Below are positions 1 through 7,716 of a stretch of DNA of 64,000 bases, one piece after another. The notes beneath the pieces are model-generated. The model ran no database searches. It saw only the letters and a list, made by a program, of their open reading frames with translations, and had not been told where the DNA came from. The position numbers and the translations under genes are program-made. Within the stretch, counting starts at the first letter, position 1, and each line of letters opens with the position of its first letter. The DNA lies in contig NZ_JAPSLK010000043.1 in assembly GCF_031180885.1 (NCBI RefSeq), forward strand, positions 1 to 64,000. The letters are read 5' to 3'. This stretch comes from Saccharothrix sp. GTDB taxonomy: Bacteria > Actinomycetota > Actinomycetes > Mycobacteriales > Pseudonocardiaceae.

Positions 1-5
1 AGAGG

Positions 6-90
6 CAACCACAGATTTCCGGGGTGTGCAATAAAACTTTTGCTCGTACCTCGCAAAACTTTTATTGCACACCCCGGAAATCTGTGGTTG
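6..90. repeat. Large perfect hairpin repeat, copy 1
   Basis: The arms at 6-36 and 60-90 are exact 31-nt reverse complements. The stem continues inward through TTTTGC/GCAAAA (38-43/53-58) to a 9-nt loop TCGTACCTC (44-52). The central 23 nt (37-59) recur exactly, in reverse orientation, at 50083-50105. No gene is visible in 1-502. The flank after 90 resembles the outer arms of the copies near 50.1 and 50.5 kb, so the left outer arm probably lies outside the window. Function is unknown; a REP/MITE-like intergenic element is the best description. Confidence 0.85.
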
Positions 91-246
91 GGCTGCGCCC
101 AGGCCGTACGGGGGGAACACGAGGCCCGACCTTTGGCTGATAGCCCAAGGCCAGCGCCTTCGGCGCCACGCACTGCACCGCTGGTCCTCCGCGCGTAGCG
201 CGGCTTGCGGTTTTGGCCTGGGCTGCCAAGCCAGAGGAAGGGCTTC

Positions 247-369
247 GGTCTGCCCCCGTACGGCCTGGGCGCAGCCCAACCGCGCTTCGCCTTTCTTGGC
301 AACCAGCTTTTCCGGTTGCCAAGAAAGGCGAAGCGTGGTTGCCTCCGGCAGGCCGTGCGGGGGCAGACC
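247..369. repeat. Long imperfect palindrome
   Basis: Outer arms 247-267 and 349-369 pair with one mismatch. Inner arms 278-304 and 314-340 (27 nt each) also pair with one mismatch, leaving a 9-nt loop at 305-313. The architecture matches the 50-kb palindromes, but the loop differs (AGCTTTTCC). It lies in the gene-free stretch 1-502. Apparent reading frames here are low-complexity translations of the repeat and look spurious. Confidence 0.8.
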
Positions 370-402
370 GATGCTCTTCCTCCCCCGGGGGCCTCCAGGC
401 CC

Positions 403-480
403 GCTTTTGATCTTGAGAGCGCGCCAGCGCGTCCTGCTTGAGAGCGCGCAGCGCGTCCGTCCTGAGAGCGCGCAGCGCGT
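403..480. repeat. GAGAGCGCGCAGCGCG direct repeats
   Basis: Three near-identical units of roughly GAGAGCGCGCAGCGCG lie at about 415, 441 and 464, following TTTTGATCTTG (404-414). The same combination is found at 50211-50281, and a diverged version at 59249-59305. It appears to be an intergenic repeat module that accompanies the palindromes downstream of genes. Confidence 0.7.
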
Positions 481-502
481 AAGAAGGAGCGAACGCGACC
501 CC

Positions 503-1405
503 TCAGTAAGAAAGAGAAAGCTGGCTCTCGAAACGGTGTCGAAGGCCGGAGACAGGGTCGGTGAAAGCCAAGACCTTGGCCAAGAGCTGCAAAGGGTTGG
601 TGAAGTCGTCCAAAGGCTTCTCCCGCAACACCGGGTAGAAGTCGTCGTTCCGGATCGGCACCCCCAGCGACGCCATGTGCAGCCGCAGCTGGTGCGTGCG
701 CCCGGTGGCCGGCAGCAGCCGGTACCGGCCCCACTCGCCGCGCACGTCGACCAGTTCCACCCGCGTCTCCGCGTTCACCGGCCCGGGAACCTCCTGCGCG
801 GTGATCACACCCTTCACCTTCACGATCCGGCTGCGCACCGTCGTCGGCAGCTCAAGATCCGCCCGGTGCGGCGCGATCGCCTCGTATTCCTTGTGCACCA
901 AGCGATCCTTGAACAGACCCTGGTACCGCCCCCTCATCGCCGGGTCCACCACGAACAGCACCAACCCCGCCGTCACCCGGTCCAACCGGTGCGCGGGCGA
1001 CAGGTGCGGCAACCCGAGTTCGGTCCGCAGTCGCACCAGGGCCGTCTGCACGATGTGCTTCCCACGCGGGATCGTCGCGAGGAAGTGGGGCTTGTCCACC
1101 ACCAAGATCGAGTCGTCCTGGTACACCACACGGATGTCGAAGGGGACCGGCACCTCCTCCGGCAGATCCCGGTGGAACCACACCGACGTCCCCGGCGCGA
1201 ACGCCGCATCGGGCGCGACCGGGCCGTTCAGGTCGTAGATGCGCCCTTCCGCCAGCATGAGGTCGATGCGCTCCGGCGCGACCCGGGGCAGCCGCTCGAC
1301 CAGGTGGTCGCGGAGGGTCGTCCACGGCCCGTCTACGGGCAGTCGCAGACGGGCGGGGTCGAGGCCGTGGCGTTGGGGCAACGGCGGCCGGGTTTTGCGT
1401 CTCAT
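503..1405 (-). CDS. RluA-family pseudouridine synthase
   Basis: The 300-aa protein carries the RluA-family signature HRLDRVTAG with the predicted catalytic Asp142. Also visible are the upstream LVVDKPHFLATIPRG segment and a downstream GRTHQLRLHM motif, both typical of the family that isomerises uridine in 23S rRNA or tRNA. An S4-like N-terminus is weakly suggested by the first ~75 residues. The start is the ATG at 1405; a longer frame upstream would overlap the neighbouring DUF4230 gene. The exact target uridine cannot be assigned from sequence. It is followed by the repeat-rich 1-502 region. Confidence 0.9.
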   Translation of the reverse strand: MRRKTRPPLPQRHGLDPARLRLPVDGPWTTLRDHLVERLPRVAPERIDLMLAEGRIYDLNGPVAPDAAFAPGTSVWFHRDLPEEVPVPFDIRVVYQDDSILVVDKPHFLATIPRGKHIVQTALVRLRTELGLPHLSPAHRLDRVTAGLVLFVVDPAMRGRYQGLFKDRLVHKEYEAIAPHRADLELPTTVRSRIVKVKGVITAQEVPGPVNAETRVELVDVRGEWGRYRLLPATGRTHQLRLHMASLGVPIRNDDFYPVLREKPLDDFTNPLQLLAKVLAFTDPVSGLRHRFESQLSLSY

Positions 1406-1424
1406 CGGACGCCCAGGATAGACA

Positions 1425-2027
1425 CTAGTCGGCGGGCCGGAAGGTGACGGAGTAGCCCAACGCCTGGAGCATCCCGGTGAGCATCTTGCGGGTGTTGTCC
1501 TCGGCACGGTCGGTCAACCCGGACTCCCGGGCCGCGTCGGCGATCTTCTGCTCGGCCGCCACGTAGAAGGGCTGCTGGTCGCGGGTTTCCACGAGCGCCG
1601 CCAGCCGGTCGACCAAGCCGCGCTCCTGGGCGAACACGTAACACCGCTCCTGGTGCAGGTTCGGCTTGTCCAGCACGGGCGCGGGCAGTGTCAGTTCGAC
1701 CGACTTGTTCTCCGGGGACACCTTCATCGCGTCCTCGGCCAACGACCCGAACTCGACGTACGCGTTGACCGTGCCCGCCGCCACGAACAACGTCCGCTGC
1801 CCGGCCAGCACCGCCGGCACGTACCGCACGTCCTGCTCGATGTCGAGGACCACCTGGTACTCGCCCGTCGCCGCGTGGAACTGGCTCAGGTCCCGCAACG
1901 CCTGCAACACCGCGGGGCCGCTCCGGTCGACGGTGTCCGTGCCGAACTTCGGCACCACGACGAACACCCCGACCAGCGCCACGACCGCCACCACCACCGC
2001 ACCGATCACCGCGCCGCGCCACTTCAT
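1425..2027 (-). CDS. DUF4230-type membrane-anchored protein
   Basis: This 200-aa protein has an N-terminal transmembrane or signal-anchor helix (about residues 6-28, AVIGAVVVAVVALVGVFVVV). The extracytoplasmic domain that follows resembles DUF4230 proteins (ALRDLSQFHAATGEYQVVLD, VNAYVEFGSL, a YVFAQERGLVDR segment near the middle). Function of the family is unknown. It lies 19 bp upstream of the pseudouridine synthase on the same strand and may be co-transcribed. The minisatellite at 2060-2194 sits immediately upstream of its start. Confidence 0.65.
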   Translation of the reverse strand: MKWRGAVIGAVVVAVVALVGVFVVVPKFGTDTVDRSGPAVLQALRDLSQFHAATGEYQVVLDIEQDVRYVPAVLAGQRTLFVAAGTVNAYVEFGSLAEDAMKVSPENKSVELTLPAPVLDKPNLHQERCYVFAQERGLVDRLAALVETRDQQPFYVAAEQKIADAARESGLTDRAEDNTRKMLTGMLQALGYSVTFRPAD

Positions 2028-2059
2028 GCCGGGGGACTACCCCGCCACGACCACGCCAG

Positions 2060-2194
2060 AACCCCGAACCCGCGAACCCCGAACCCGCGAACCCCGAACC
2101 CGCGAACCCCGAACCCGCGAACCCCGAACCCGCGAACCCCGAACCCGCGAACCCAGAACCCGCGAACCCCAAACCGGGAGCCCCGAACCCGCAG
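2060..2194. repeat. 15-bp minisatellite, about nine units
   Basis: Six perfect consecutive copies of AACCCCGAACCCGCG (2060-2149) are followed by three diverging copies (2150-2194). It occupies the gap between the start of the DUF4230 gene (2027) and the end of the SDR gene (2218), so it lies in the presumptive promoter or leader of the former. Copy number is likely to vary between strains. Confidence 0.95.
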
Positions 2195-2217
2195 CGGCGT
2201 CCACCCGGCGGAATCCG

Positions 2218-2898
2218 TTACCAGGGAACCCGTTTGCCGTCCCGGAAGAACCCGCCGGCAGGCCCGTCGTCCGGCAAAGTCGCCCCCCACACCACGCTCG
2301 CCGCCCCGTCCGCGACCGGCCGCCCACCCGGCCCACCCATGTCCGTGGCCACCCACCCCGGGCAGATCGCGTTCACCAGCACCCCGTCCCGCCGCAACTC
2401 CGCCGCCAACATCACCGTCAACGCGTTCAAAGCCGCCTTGGACGTCCCGTACGCCGGCGTCCCCCCACCCATGCTCGCGAACGACGCCGCCTCGCTCGAC
2501 ACGTTGACGATCCGCCCGCCCCCGCGCCGCAGCAACGGCAACAACGCCAGCACCGTCCGCCAAGGCCCGTAGAAGTTGGTCTCCATCGCCTCCCGCACCA
2601 CGGAAAGATCCGCACCGGACGCCCGCTGCCACGAGTCGTAGTGCACCGCCGCGTTGTTGACCAGCACGTCCAGCCGCCCGTACCGCTCCTCCAGGAACAC
2701 GGCCAACTCACGCACCGACTCGTCCGAAGTCACGTCCAACCGGCAGTGATCCACACCAAGGCGATCCGCGGCTTCAGCCGCCTTCGCACCGTCCCGCGCC
2801 GTCAGCACGACGTCGTACCCCAGGTCGTGCAACTGCCGGCACACCTCCCGCCCGATCCCGCGGTTCCCACCCGTCACCACCGCGACCGCACCGGCCAT
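2218..2898 (-). CDS. Short-chain dehydrogenase/reductase
   Basis: This 226-aa protein is a classical SDR. It has an N-terminal TGGNRGIG dinucleotide-binding motif, a VLVNNAAVHYD strand (NNA motif), a catalytic Ser in IVNVSSEAAS and YGTSKAALN (YxxxK), and then a PGWVATDM segment. It is probably an NADPH-dependent carbonyl reductase like those acting on small carbonyls; the substrate is unknown. The ATG at 2898 starts directly before the Rossmann strand (MAGAVAVVTGG), as usual. It is divergent from the HAD-like gene at 2975. Confidence 0.9.
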   Translation of the reverse strand: MAGAVAVVTGGNRGIGREVCRQLHDLGYDVVLTARDGAKAAEAADRLGVDHCRLDVTSDESVRELAVFLEERYGRLDVLVNNAAVHYDSWQRASGADLSVVREAMETNFYGPWRTVLALLPLLRRGGGRIVNVSSEAASFASMGGGTPAYGTSKAALNALTVMLAAELRRDGVLVNAICPGWVATDMGGPGGRPVADGAASVVWGATLPDDGPAGGFFRDGKRVPW

Positions 2899-2974
2899 GG
2901 ACAACCACCTCCGGTGACCCATCTTCCCCCGAACCACCCCCACCGCCCCCGACCCGCCTGGTACTACGTGAACC

Positions 2975-3469
2975 GTGCTCCTCCTGCTGGACGTCGACGG
3001 CCCGCTCAACCCGTGGGCCGCCCGCACCCCGCCACCCGGCTACGTCCGGCACGAGTGGCGTCTGTCCAGATGGCGGCGAACCACCCGGCACGCCTGGCTC
3101 AACCCGGCCCACGGCCCCGCCCTCCTCGCCCTGGCCGAACGCACACAAGCGGAACTCGTCTGGGCCACCTCGTGGGAAGACCTGGCCAACCGCACCATCG
3201 GACCCGCCCTCGGCCTGCCCCAGCTCCGCGTGATCGGCCTGCGCGCCTACGAAGGATCACCGGAGTGGAAGTACGGCGCGGTCGGGAGGTTCGCCGCCGG
3301 CCAACCGCTGGCCTGGCTCGACGACGACTTCAGCCTGTTCGCCTCCGCCCGCGACGCCTTCCTCCACCGCCGCCGCGAAATTACGGCCCTCATCCCGGTC
3401 GACCCGGCCGCCGGCCTCACCGACGCCCACCTCGCCACCGCCGAACAAGCGTTGATATCACCGGCGTAA
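2975..3469 (+). CDS. HAD-like hydrolase domain protein
   Basis: The 164-aa protein begins with LLLLDVDGPLNPW, the DxDG nucleophile motif of HAD phosphohydrolases placed at the very N-terminus. WATSWED in the middle and PLAWLDDDF near the C-terminus are plausible motifs II and IV. No large cap domain is present. The substrate is unknown; such short forms are common in actinomycetes as 'HAD domain' hypotheticals. It uses a GTG start, 76 bp from the divergent SDR start. Confidence 0.7.
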   Translation: MLLLLDVDGPLNPWAARTPPPGYVRHEWRLSRWRRTTRHAWLNPAHGPALLALAERTQAELVWATSWEDLANRTIGPALGLPQLRVIGLRAYEGSPEWKYGAVGRFAAGQPLAWLDDDFSLFASARDAFLHRRREITALIPVDPAAGLTDAHLATAEQALISPA

Positions 3470-3496
3470 AGGTCCCCATCAGCGAATTTGCGCGCT

Positions 3497-3505
3497 GGTG
3501 ACAAG
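3497..3505 (+). promoter_or_regulatory. GGTGACAAG motif upstream of lipase 1
   Basis: The nonamer GGTGACAAG lies about 85 bp before the lipase-1 start. It recurs at 6262-6270 and 6319-6327 upstream of lipase 2; a related CGTGACAAG is at 9076-9084 upstream of the SDR/PKS operon. It could be a shared regulator site, possibly for the PucR-type protein encoded between the lipases. This is inference from recurrence only. Confidence 0.35.
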
Positions 3506-3588
3506 AAATCCGCAGCTCCTTGACCCCCGCTTCGCGCGCGCGGAAAGGTTCGACGCGTTGTCGATTTCCCGCTCGACGAGGAGCACCC

Positions 3589-4797
3589 ATGCGATTCCTC
3601 GCGCGCCGCTGGACCACCGCGGCGACGGCCGCCCTGCTGGCCACGGGGCTCGTGGCACCCGGTCCCGCCCACGCCCAGGCGTCCTTCTACGACGTCCCCG
3701 CCGAACTGCCGGAGCGCAACGGCGACGTCATCCGCAGCGAACCCGCCGACTTCTTCCTCGACCCCCTCAAACTGCTGCGCGCACCCGCCACCGTGCGCCG
3801 GATCCTCTACCGCAGCACGAACACCCACGGCACGCCCATCGCCGTCTCGGGCACCGTCCTGACCCCGCACGCCCCTTGGACCGGCCCCGGCCAGCGGCCG
3901 ATCGTGGCCCACGCGCCGGGCACCCAGGGCGTGGGCGACGAGTGCGCGCCCTCCCGGCAGATGGCGATGGGCAGCGAGTACGAAGGCCCGTTCCTGTCCG
4001 GGCTGCTCCTGCGCGGCTACGGCGTGGTCGTCACCGACTACGAAGGCCTCGGCACGCCCGGGATGCACACCTACGTCAACCGCGCGGCCGAGGCGCACGC
4101 CGTCCTCGACTCGATCCGCGCCGCCCAGCGGCTGCCCGCGGCGGACCTGCCCGACGACGGTCCGGTGGCGATCTCGGGCTACTCGCAAGGTGGCGGGGCC
4201 AGCGCGGCGGCCGTCGAGCTGTACAAGACCTACGCGCCGGAACTGGACCTCAAGGGCGCGTACGCGGGCGCTCCGCCGGCCGACCTGGGCGCGGTGGCCA
4301 AGAACCTCGACGGCCACTACGCCGCCGGGTTCCTCGGGTACGCCCTGCTCAGCCTCAACGCGGCCTACCCCGAGCTGAACATCCCGGCCGTCCTCAACGA
4401 CCGGGGCAAGCAGCTCATGGCGCAGGTCGAGCACCAGTGCACGATCGAGGCGGTGGCCGCCCACGCGTTCCGCCAGTCCAAGGACCTGACCAAGGACGGC
4501 CGGCCGCTGGAGGCCTTCCTCGGTGAGGAGCCCTACGCCTCGCGCGTGGAGGAGCAGCGGATCGGGGTGCGCAAGCCCGGTGCTCCGGTGCTGGTCGTGC
4601 ACAGCGTGCTGGACGACATCGTCCCGTACGGGCAGGCCGCGGAGATGGTGCGGAAGTGGTGTGCGCAGGGGGCGAACGTGAAGCTGAGCCCGAACTTGGC
4701 GCCGACGCACGTGGGTGGCGCGATCGCGGCCTACCCGGAAGCGTTCGCCTGGCTGGAGAAGAGGTTCGCGGGCGTCCCGGCCCACGGCAACTGCTAG
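3589..4797 (+). CDS. Secreted lipase (alpha/beta-hydrolase), lipase 1
   Basis: The 402-aa precursor has a Sec or Tat-like signal peptide (MRFLARRW, hydrophobic core, AHA-QA cleavage near residue 29). It belongs to the secretory-lipase family of actinomycetes. The nucleophile is Ser199 in GYSQGG, with acid Asp342/343 in VLDDIVPYG and His374 in THVGG. Cysteines near residue 125, in EHQC and KWC, and at the C-terminus may form disulfides. The ATG at 3589 follows GAGGAG. It is paralogous to the lipase at 6406, sharing the same motif order and a C-terminal NC ending. Confidence 0.9.
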   Translation: MRFLARRWTTAATAALLATGLVAPGPAHAQASFYDVPAELPERNGDVIRSEPADFFLDPLKLLRAPATVRRILYRSTNTHGTPIAVSGTVLTPHAPWTGPGQRPIVAHAPGTQGVGDECAPSRQMAMGSEYEGPFLSGLLLRGYGVVVTDYEGLGTPGMHTYVNRAAEAHAVLDSIRAAQRLPAADLPDDGPVAISGYSQGGGASAAAVELYKTYAPELDLKGAYAGAPPADLGAVAKNLDGHYAAGFLGYALLSLNAAYPELNIPAVLNDRGKQLMAQVEHQCTIEAVAAHAFRQSKDLTKDGRPLEAFLGEEPYASRVEEQRIGVRKPGAPVLVVHSVLDDIVPYGQAAEMVRKWCAQGANVKLSPNLAPTHVGGAIAAYPEAFAWLEKRFAGVPAHGNC

Positions 4798-4824
4798 GGC
4801 ATCGAAATCCAGAGGACTCGCGAA

Positions 4825-4853
4825 GGGCGCGGCGGGGCGGAGGCGCCGCGCCC
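4825..4853. terminator. Bidirectional hairpin terminator
   Basis: A perfect 10-bp GC stem (4825-4834/4844-4853) with a 9-nt loop lies between the convergent lipase 1 and the PucR-type gene. There is no clear U-tract, which is common for actinomycete terminators. Confidence 0.6.
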
Positions 4854-4868
4854 GGAGCGGGAACGCCG

Positions 4869-6149
4869 TCAGGCGGGGCGTTTCGCCGGGGTGTTCGCCC
4901 TTGCGAGGAGGCGGCGGGCCCGGAGGGCGATCTCCAGGGTCAGCCGCTCGTCCGGGTCGGTGAGCCGGTCGCCGAGCAGTTCTTCGAGCTGGTGCATCCG
5001 GTAGCGGACGGTCTGCGGGTGCACGTCGAGCCGGTTGGCGATCTCGCCGATGCCGCCGCGGGTCTCCAGCCACGCCAGCAACGTCGTCTCCAGGCGCTCC
5101 CGCTGCTTCACGGTCAGCCCGTCGAAGGCCACCAGCGCCCGGGAGGTCAGCTGGCCCACCAGGAACTCGTCGGACAGCAGCGCCAGCGTGGCCAGGTGGT
5201 CGTCGCACCACGTGATCGGCGCGGCGGGCAGCAGGCCCCGGCGCACGAACGCCAGCGCGCGGCGGGCGCACGCGAGGGACTGCCGGGCCTCGGCCAGCGG
5301 GACGGTCGGCCCGACGGCCGCGCGCCGCCCGCGCAGGTCCAGGTGCGGCCGGCCCTTGGGGTTGGCCACCACCAGGCACGGCGTGGAACTCTCCAGGTCC
5401 ACCAGGACGTCCCGGCCCAGCTGGACCGACGGCAGCTGGTGCTGGTCCTCCCGGTACTCCAGGGCCACCACGGCGACCCGCTCGGGCAACGTCCAGTCCG
5501 TTGTGCCGGCGAGGTCCGCGACGGACCGCGCCGACGCGGGCTGCTCGGCCAGCACCAGCTTGAGCAACTGCCGACGACGGCGCTCCAGCGCCCCGTTGGC
5601 GTTGCTCTGCGCCTCGGTGTAGCCCTCGACCGCCGCGCGGCACAGCTCGTCGACCCACGCGAAGATCGCGTCGGCCACCACGAACAGGGTGTCGTTGGAG
5701 ACCCCCATCTCCTTGCCGTGCTGGCTCAGGTGCCGCCACACGACGCGCGCGCCGACCCGCACGGCGGTCTGCAGCGAGTCCATCGTCCGGCCCTCGAGGA
5801 ATTCCATCCGCCCGCTGTAGCGCAGCACGGCCTGCCAATCGGCCTGCGGCGCGTCCGGGTCGCAGATGTTCTCGAAGCACTTGACGATGGCCATCTCGAC
5901 CGCGCCGACGAGGACTTCGCGGAACTTGCCCTCCAACGGCTGCGCGTACGCGGGCACCGCGCGCCGGATCTCCCGGACCACGTCGCGGACCAGGACGCCG
6001 GCCAGGGGCCGCACCTTCTCCGCGAGTTCCACCGGGATGGTTCCCCAGAGCTGTCTCGCGGCGCTGTACTCCGCAGTGGTCGGGGGAACTGTCGTGGGTC
6101 GTGGGATCGTTCGCTGCCGCACCAACCCGCCGTTCAGTGAGATCGTCAT
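4869..6149 (-). CDS. PucR/CdaR-family transcriptional regulator
   Basis: This 426-aa protein has a C-terminal PucR-type helix-turn-helix (about residues 355-420: RGGIGEIANRLDVHPQTVRY, then HQLEELLG). Ahead of it is a GGDEF-like/CdaR sensor region (SLACARRALAFV) and an N-terminal helical domain. The family are one-component regulators of catabolic or secondary functions. The gene lies between two paralogous secreted lipases, convergent with one and divergent from the other, so control of the lipases is a reasonable inference. The start at 6149 is the ATG of MTISLNGG; longer starts lack support. Confidence 0.85.
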   Translation of the reverse strand: MTISLNGGLVRQRTIPRPTTVPPTTAEYSAARQLWGTIPVELAEKVRPLAGVLVRDVVREIRRAVPAYAQPLEGKFREVLVGAVEMAIVKCFENICDPDAPQADWQAVLRYSGRMEFLEGRTMDSLQTAVRVGARVVWRHLSQHGKEMGVSNDTLFVVADAIFAWVDELCRAAVEGYTEAQSNANGALERRRRQLLKLVLAEQPASARSVADLAGTTDWTLPERVAVVALEYREDQHQLPSVQLGRDVLVDLESSTPCLVVANPKGRPHLDLRGRRAAVGPTVPLAEARQSLACARRALAFVRRGLLPAAPITWCDDHLATLALLSDEFLVGQLTSRALVAFDGLTVKQRERLETTLLAWLETRGGIGEIANRLDVHPQTVRYRMHQLEELLGDRLTDPDERLTLEIALRARRLLARANTPAKRPA

Positions 6150-6206
6150 TGGCCGCCTCCGCAGGCGAAGCACCGCCCTGGGGCTTCGCCCGGTTGACGA
6201 TAAATT

Positions 6207-6221
6207 CACACCCAAGGTGTG
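6207..6221. promoter_or_regulatory. Palindromic operator CACACC-CAA-GGTGTG
   Basis: A perfect 6-3-6 palindrome lies 58 bp upstream of the PucR-type regulator and 185 bp upstream of lipase 2, in the divergent region 6150-6405. Position and symmetry suggest an operator, perhaps autoregulatory. Two GGTGACAAG copies lie further along in the same region. Confidence 0.4.
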
Positions 6222-6261
6222 TCAAACAGTCTTTCTGCAGCCTTGGCGGTTCACTCATTCG

Positions 6262-6327
6262 GGTGACAAGAGGTTCTTGTCCGGATCTCACAACTTCGGT
6301 TTTCGGAACCCGTGCGCGGGTGACAAG
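6262..6327 (+). promoter_or_regulatory. Two GGTGACAAG motifs before lipase 2
   Basis: Identical nonamers stand at 6262-6270 and 6319-6327, 57 bp apart. They sit in matching contexts (CGGGTGACAAG), 136 and 79 bp upstream of the lipase-2 start. The ~57-bp spacing is about 5.4 helical turns. The same nonamer precedes lipase 1. Confidence 0.4.
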
Positions 6328-6405
6328 TCATTACCCCGTCCTGGACTGCGCGCGCGCCGGTAATGCAGTGTGCATTGTCCGATGCCCATTTCGGGAGGTA
6401 CCGGT

Positions 6406-7581
6406 TTGCGAAAGATCTTCTCATTATCGCTCGCGGCGGCCGTCCTGGCCACCGCGGTGGCGGCCCAGGCCCCCGCCGCCGCGGAGTCGGTCGACGACGC
6501 CTTCTTCACCCCGCCGAACCCGCTGCCCGCGGGCGCGCCGGGGGACGTCGTGCGGGTCCGCACCTCGGAGGCGGGCGCCATCACCTCCACGGTGCGCGCC
6601 TGGCAGGTGATGTACCACTCGACCAACGTTCTCGGGCAGCCGAACGTGGTCACCGGGATGATTCTCGTCCCCCGTTCGGTCGATCCCTCCACTGCGCCGA
6701 TCGTCTCCTTCGCCTCCGGAACGTACGGGCCCGCGTTCCGCTGCGCGCCCTCGGAGATGGAGCGCATCGGCGCTTCCTACGAACAACCCGCCATCAACGA
6801 CATGCTGCGCGCGGGCTACGCCGTCGTCATGACCGACTACGAGGGCTACCACCCCGACCCGAAGACCACCTACATCACGGGCCGGTCCGAGGGTCACGCG
6901 GTCATCGACATCGTCCGGGCCGCTCAACGGATGCCCGAGACCGGCCTGTCCAAGAACGCCAAAGTGGTGTTCCGGGGCTATTCGCAGGGCGGCGGCGCCT
7001 CGCTGTGGGCCGCGCAGCTCCAGCCCGAGTACGCGCCGGAGCTGAACCTGGTCGGCGCGGTGGGCGGCGGCGTGCCCGCGGACCTGGTGCAGGTGTCGTT
7101 GCAGCTCGACGGCAAGCTCGGCTTCGGGTTCCTGGCCTACTCGCTGATCGGCCTGGACAACGCCTACGCCGAGCTGGACCTGGGGAAGTACCTCAACGAC
7201 GCGGGCCGCACCGAGTTCGCCCGCATGCAGCGCGAGGCGTGCACCCTCGAACTGCTGCTGGACTACCGCGGCAAGCGGCTGTCCGAGTACACCACCTCCA
7301 GCCCCGTGCTCACGCCCCCGTGGCTGGCCCGGGTGCAGGAGAACAAGCTGGGCGGCACGGCCATCCGCGTGCCGGTGCACGAGTACCACGGGACCCGTGA
7401 CGACATAGTGGACTTCGCGCAGCACAAGGCACTGCGTGACACCTACTGCAAGGCCGGTGTGACCGTGGACTGGAAGACCTACGACACCGACCACATCACG
7501 GGCGTCTACCTGGGCAACGCGGGCGCGGCGGCGTTCATCGCCGACCGGTTCGCGGGCCGCCCGGCCACCTCCAACTGCTGA
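6406..7581 (+). CDS. Secreted lipase (alpha/beta-hydrolase), lipase 2
   Basis: The 391-aa precursor starts at the TTG preceded by GGGAGGT at a good distance. An upstream frame extension would place extra polar residues before the signal peptide (KIFSLSLAAAVLATAVAAQA). The secretory-lipase triad is visible as Ser193 in GYSQGG, Asp332/333 in GTRDDIVD and His363 in DTDHITG. It is closely similar in layout to lipase 1: YHSTNVLGQP matches YRSTNTHGTP, VVMTDYEG matches VVVTDYEG, and both end in NC. Likely extracellular, acting on lipids or esters; the natural substrate is unknown. It is divergent from the PucR-type regulator. Confidence 0.9.
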   Translation: MRKIFSLSLAAAVLATAVAAQAPAAAESVDDAFFTPPNPLPAGAPGDVVRVRTSEAGAITSTVRAWQVMYHSTNVLGQPNVVTGMILVPRSVDPSTAPIVSFASGTYGPAFRCAPSEMERIGASYEQPAINDMLRAGYAVVMTDYEGYHPDPKTTYITGRSEGHAVIDIVRAAQRMPETGLSKNAKVVFRGYSQGGGASLWAAQLQPEYAPELNLVGAVGGGVPADLVQVSLQLDGKLGFGFLAYSLIGLDNAYAELDLGKYLNDAGRTEFARMQREACTLELLLDYRGKRLSEYTTSSPVLTPPWLARVQENKLGGTAIRVPVHEYHGTRDDIVDFAQHKALRDTYCKAGVTVDWKTYDTDHITGVYLGNAGAAAFIADRFAGRPATSNC

Positions 7582-7665
7582 CCCGCCTTGGACGAAGCAC
7601 TCACTGCGCCCAAGGCAGTACGGCACGCTCCGCGTGCTTCCCTGCCCGACGTGGCGGAGACAAAA

Positions 7666-7697
7666 GGAGACCGCCGCGGTCGGACGCGGCGGTCTCC
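7666..7697. terminator. Strong hairpin terminator
   Basis: A 13-bp perfect stem (7666-7678/7685-7697) with a 6-nt loop lies between convergent lipase 2 (ends 7581) and the DUF6801 gene (ends 7717). It probably terminates both. Confidence 0.75.
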
Positions 7698-7716
7698 AGT
7701 GCTGTCGGAGCGGTTT

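Noticed and set aside
3247-6291. Long minus-strand frame antisense to the lipase and overlapping the PucR-type gene
   Set aside because: Low-complexity Arg/Pro/Gly composition, no domain motifs, and the overlapping frames encode recognisable proteins.
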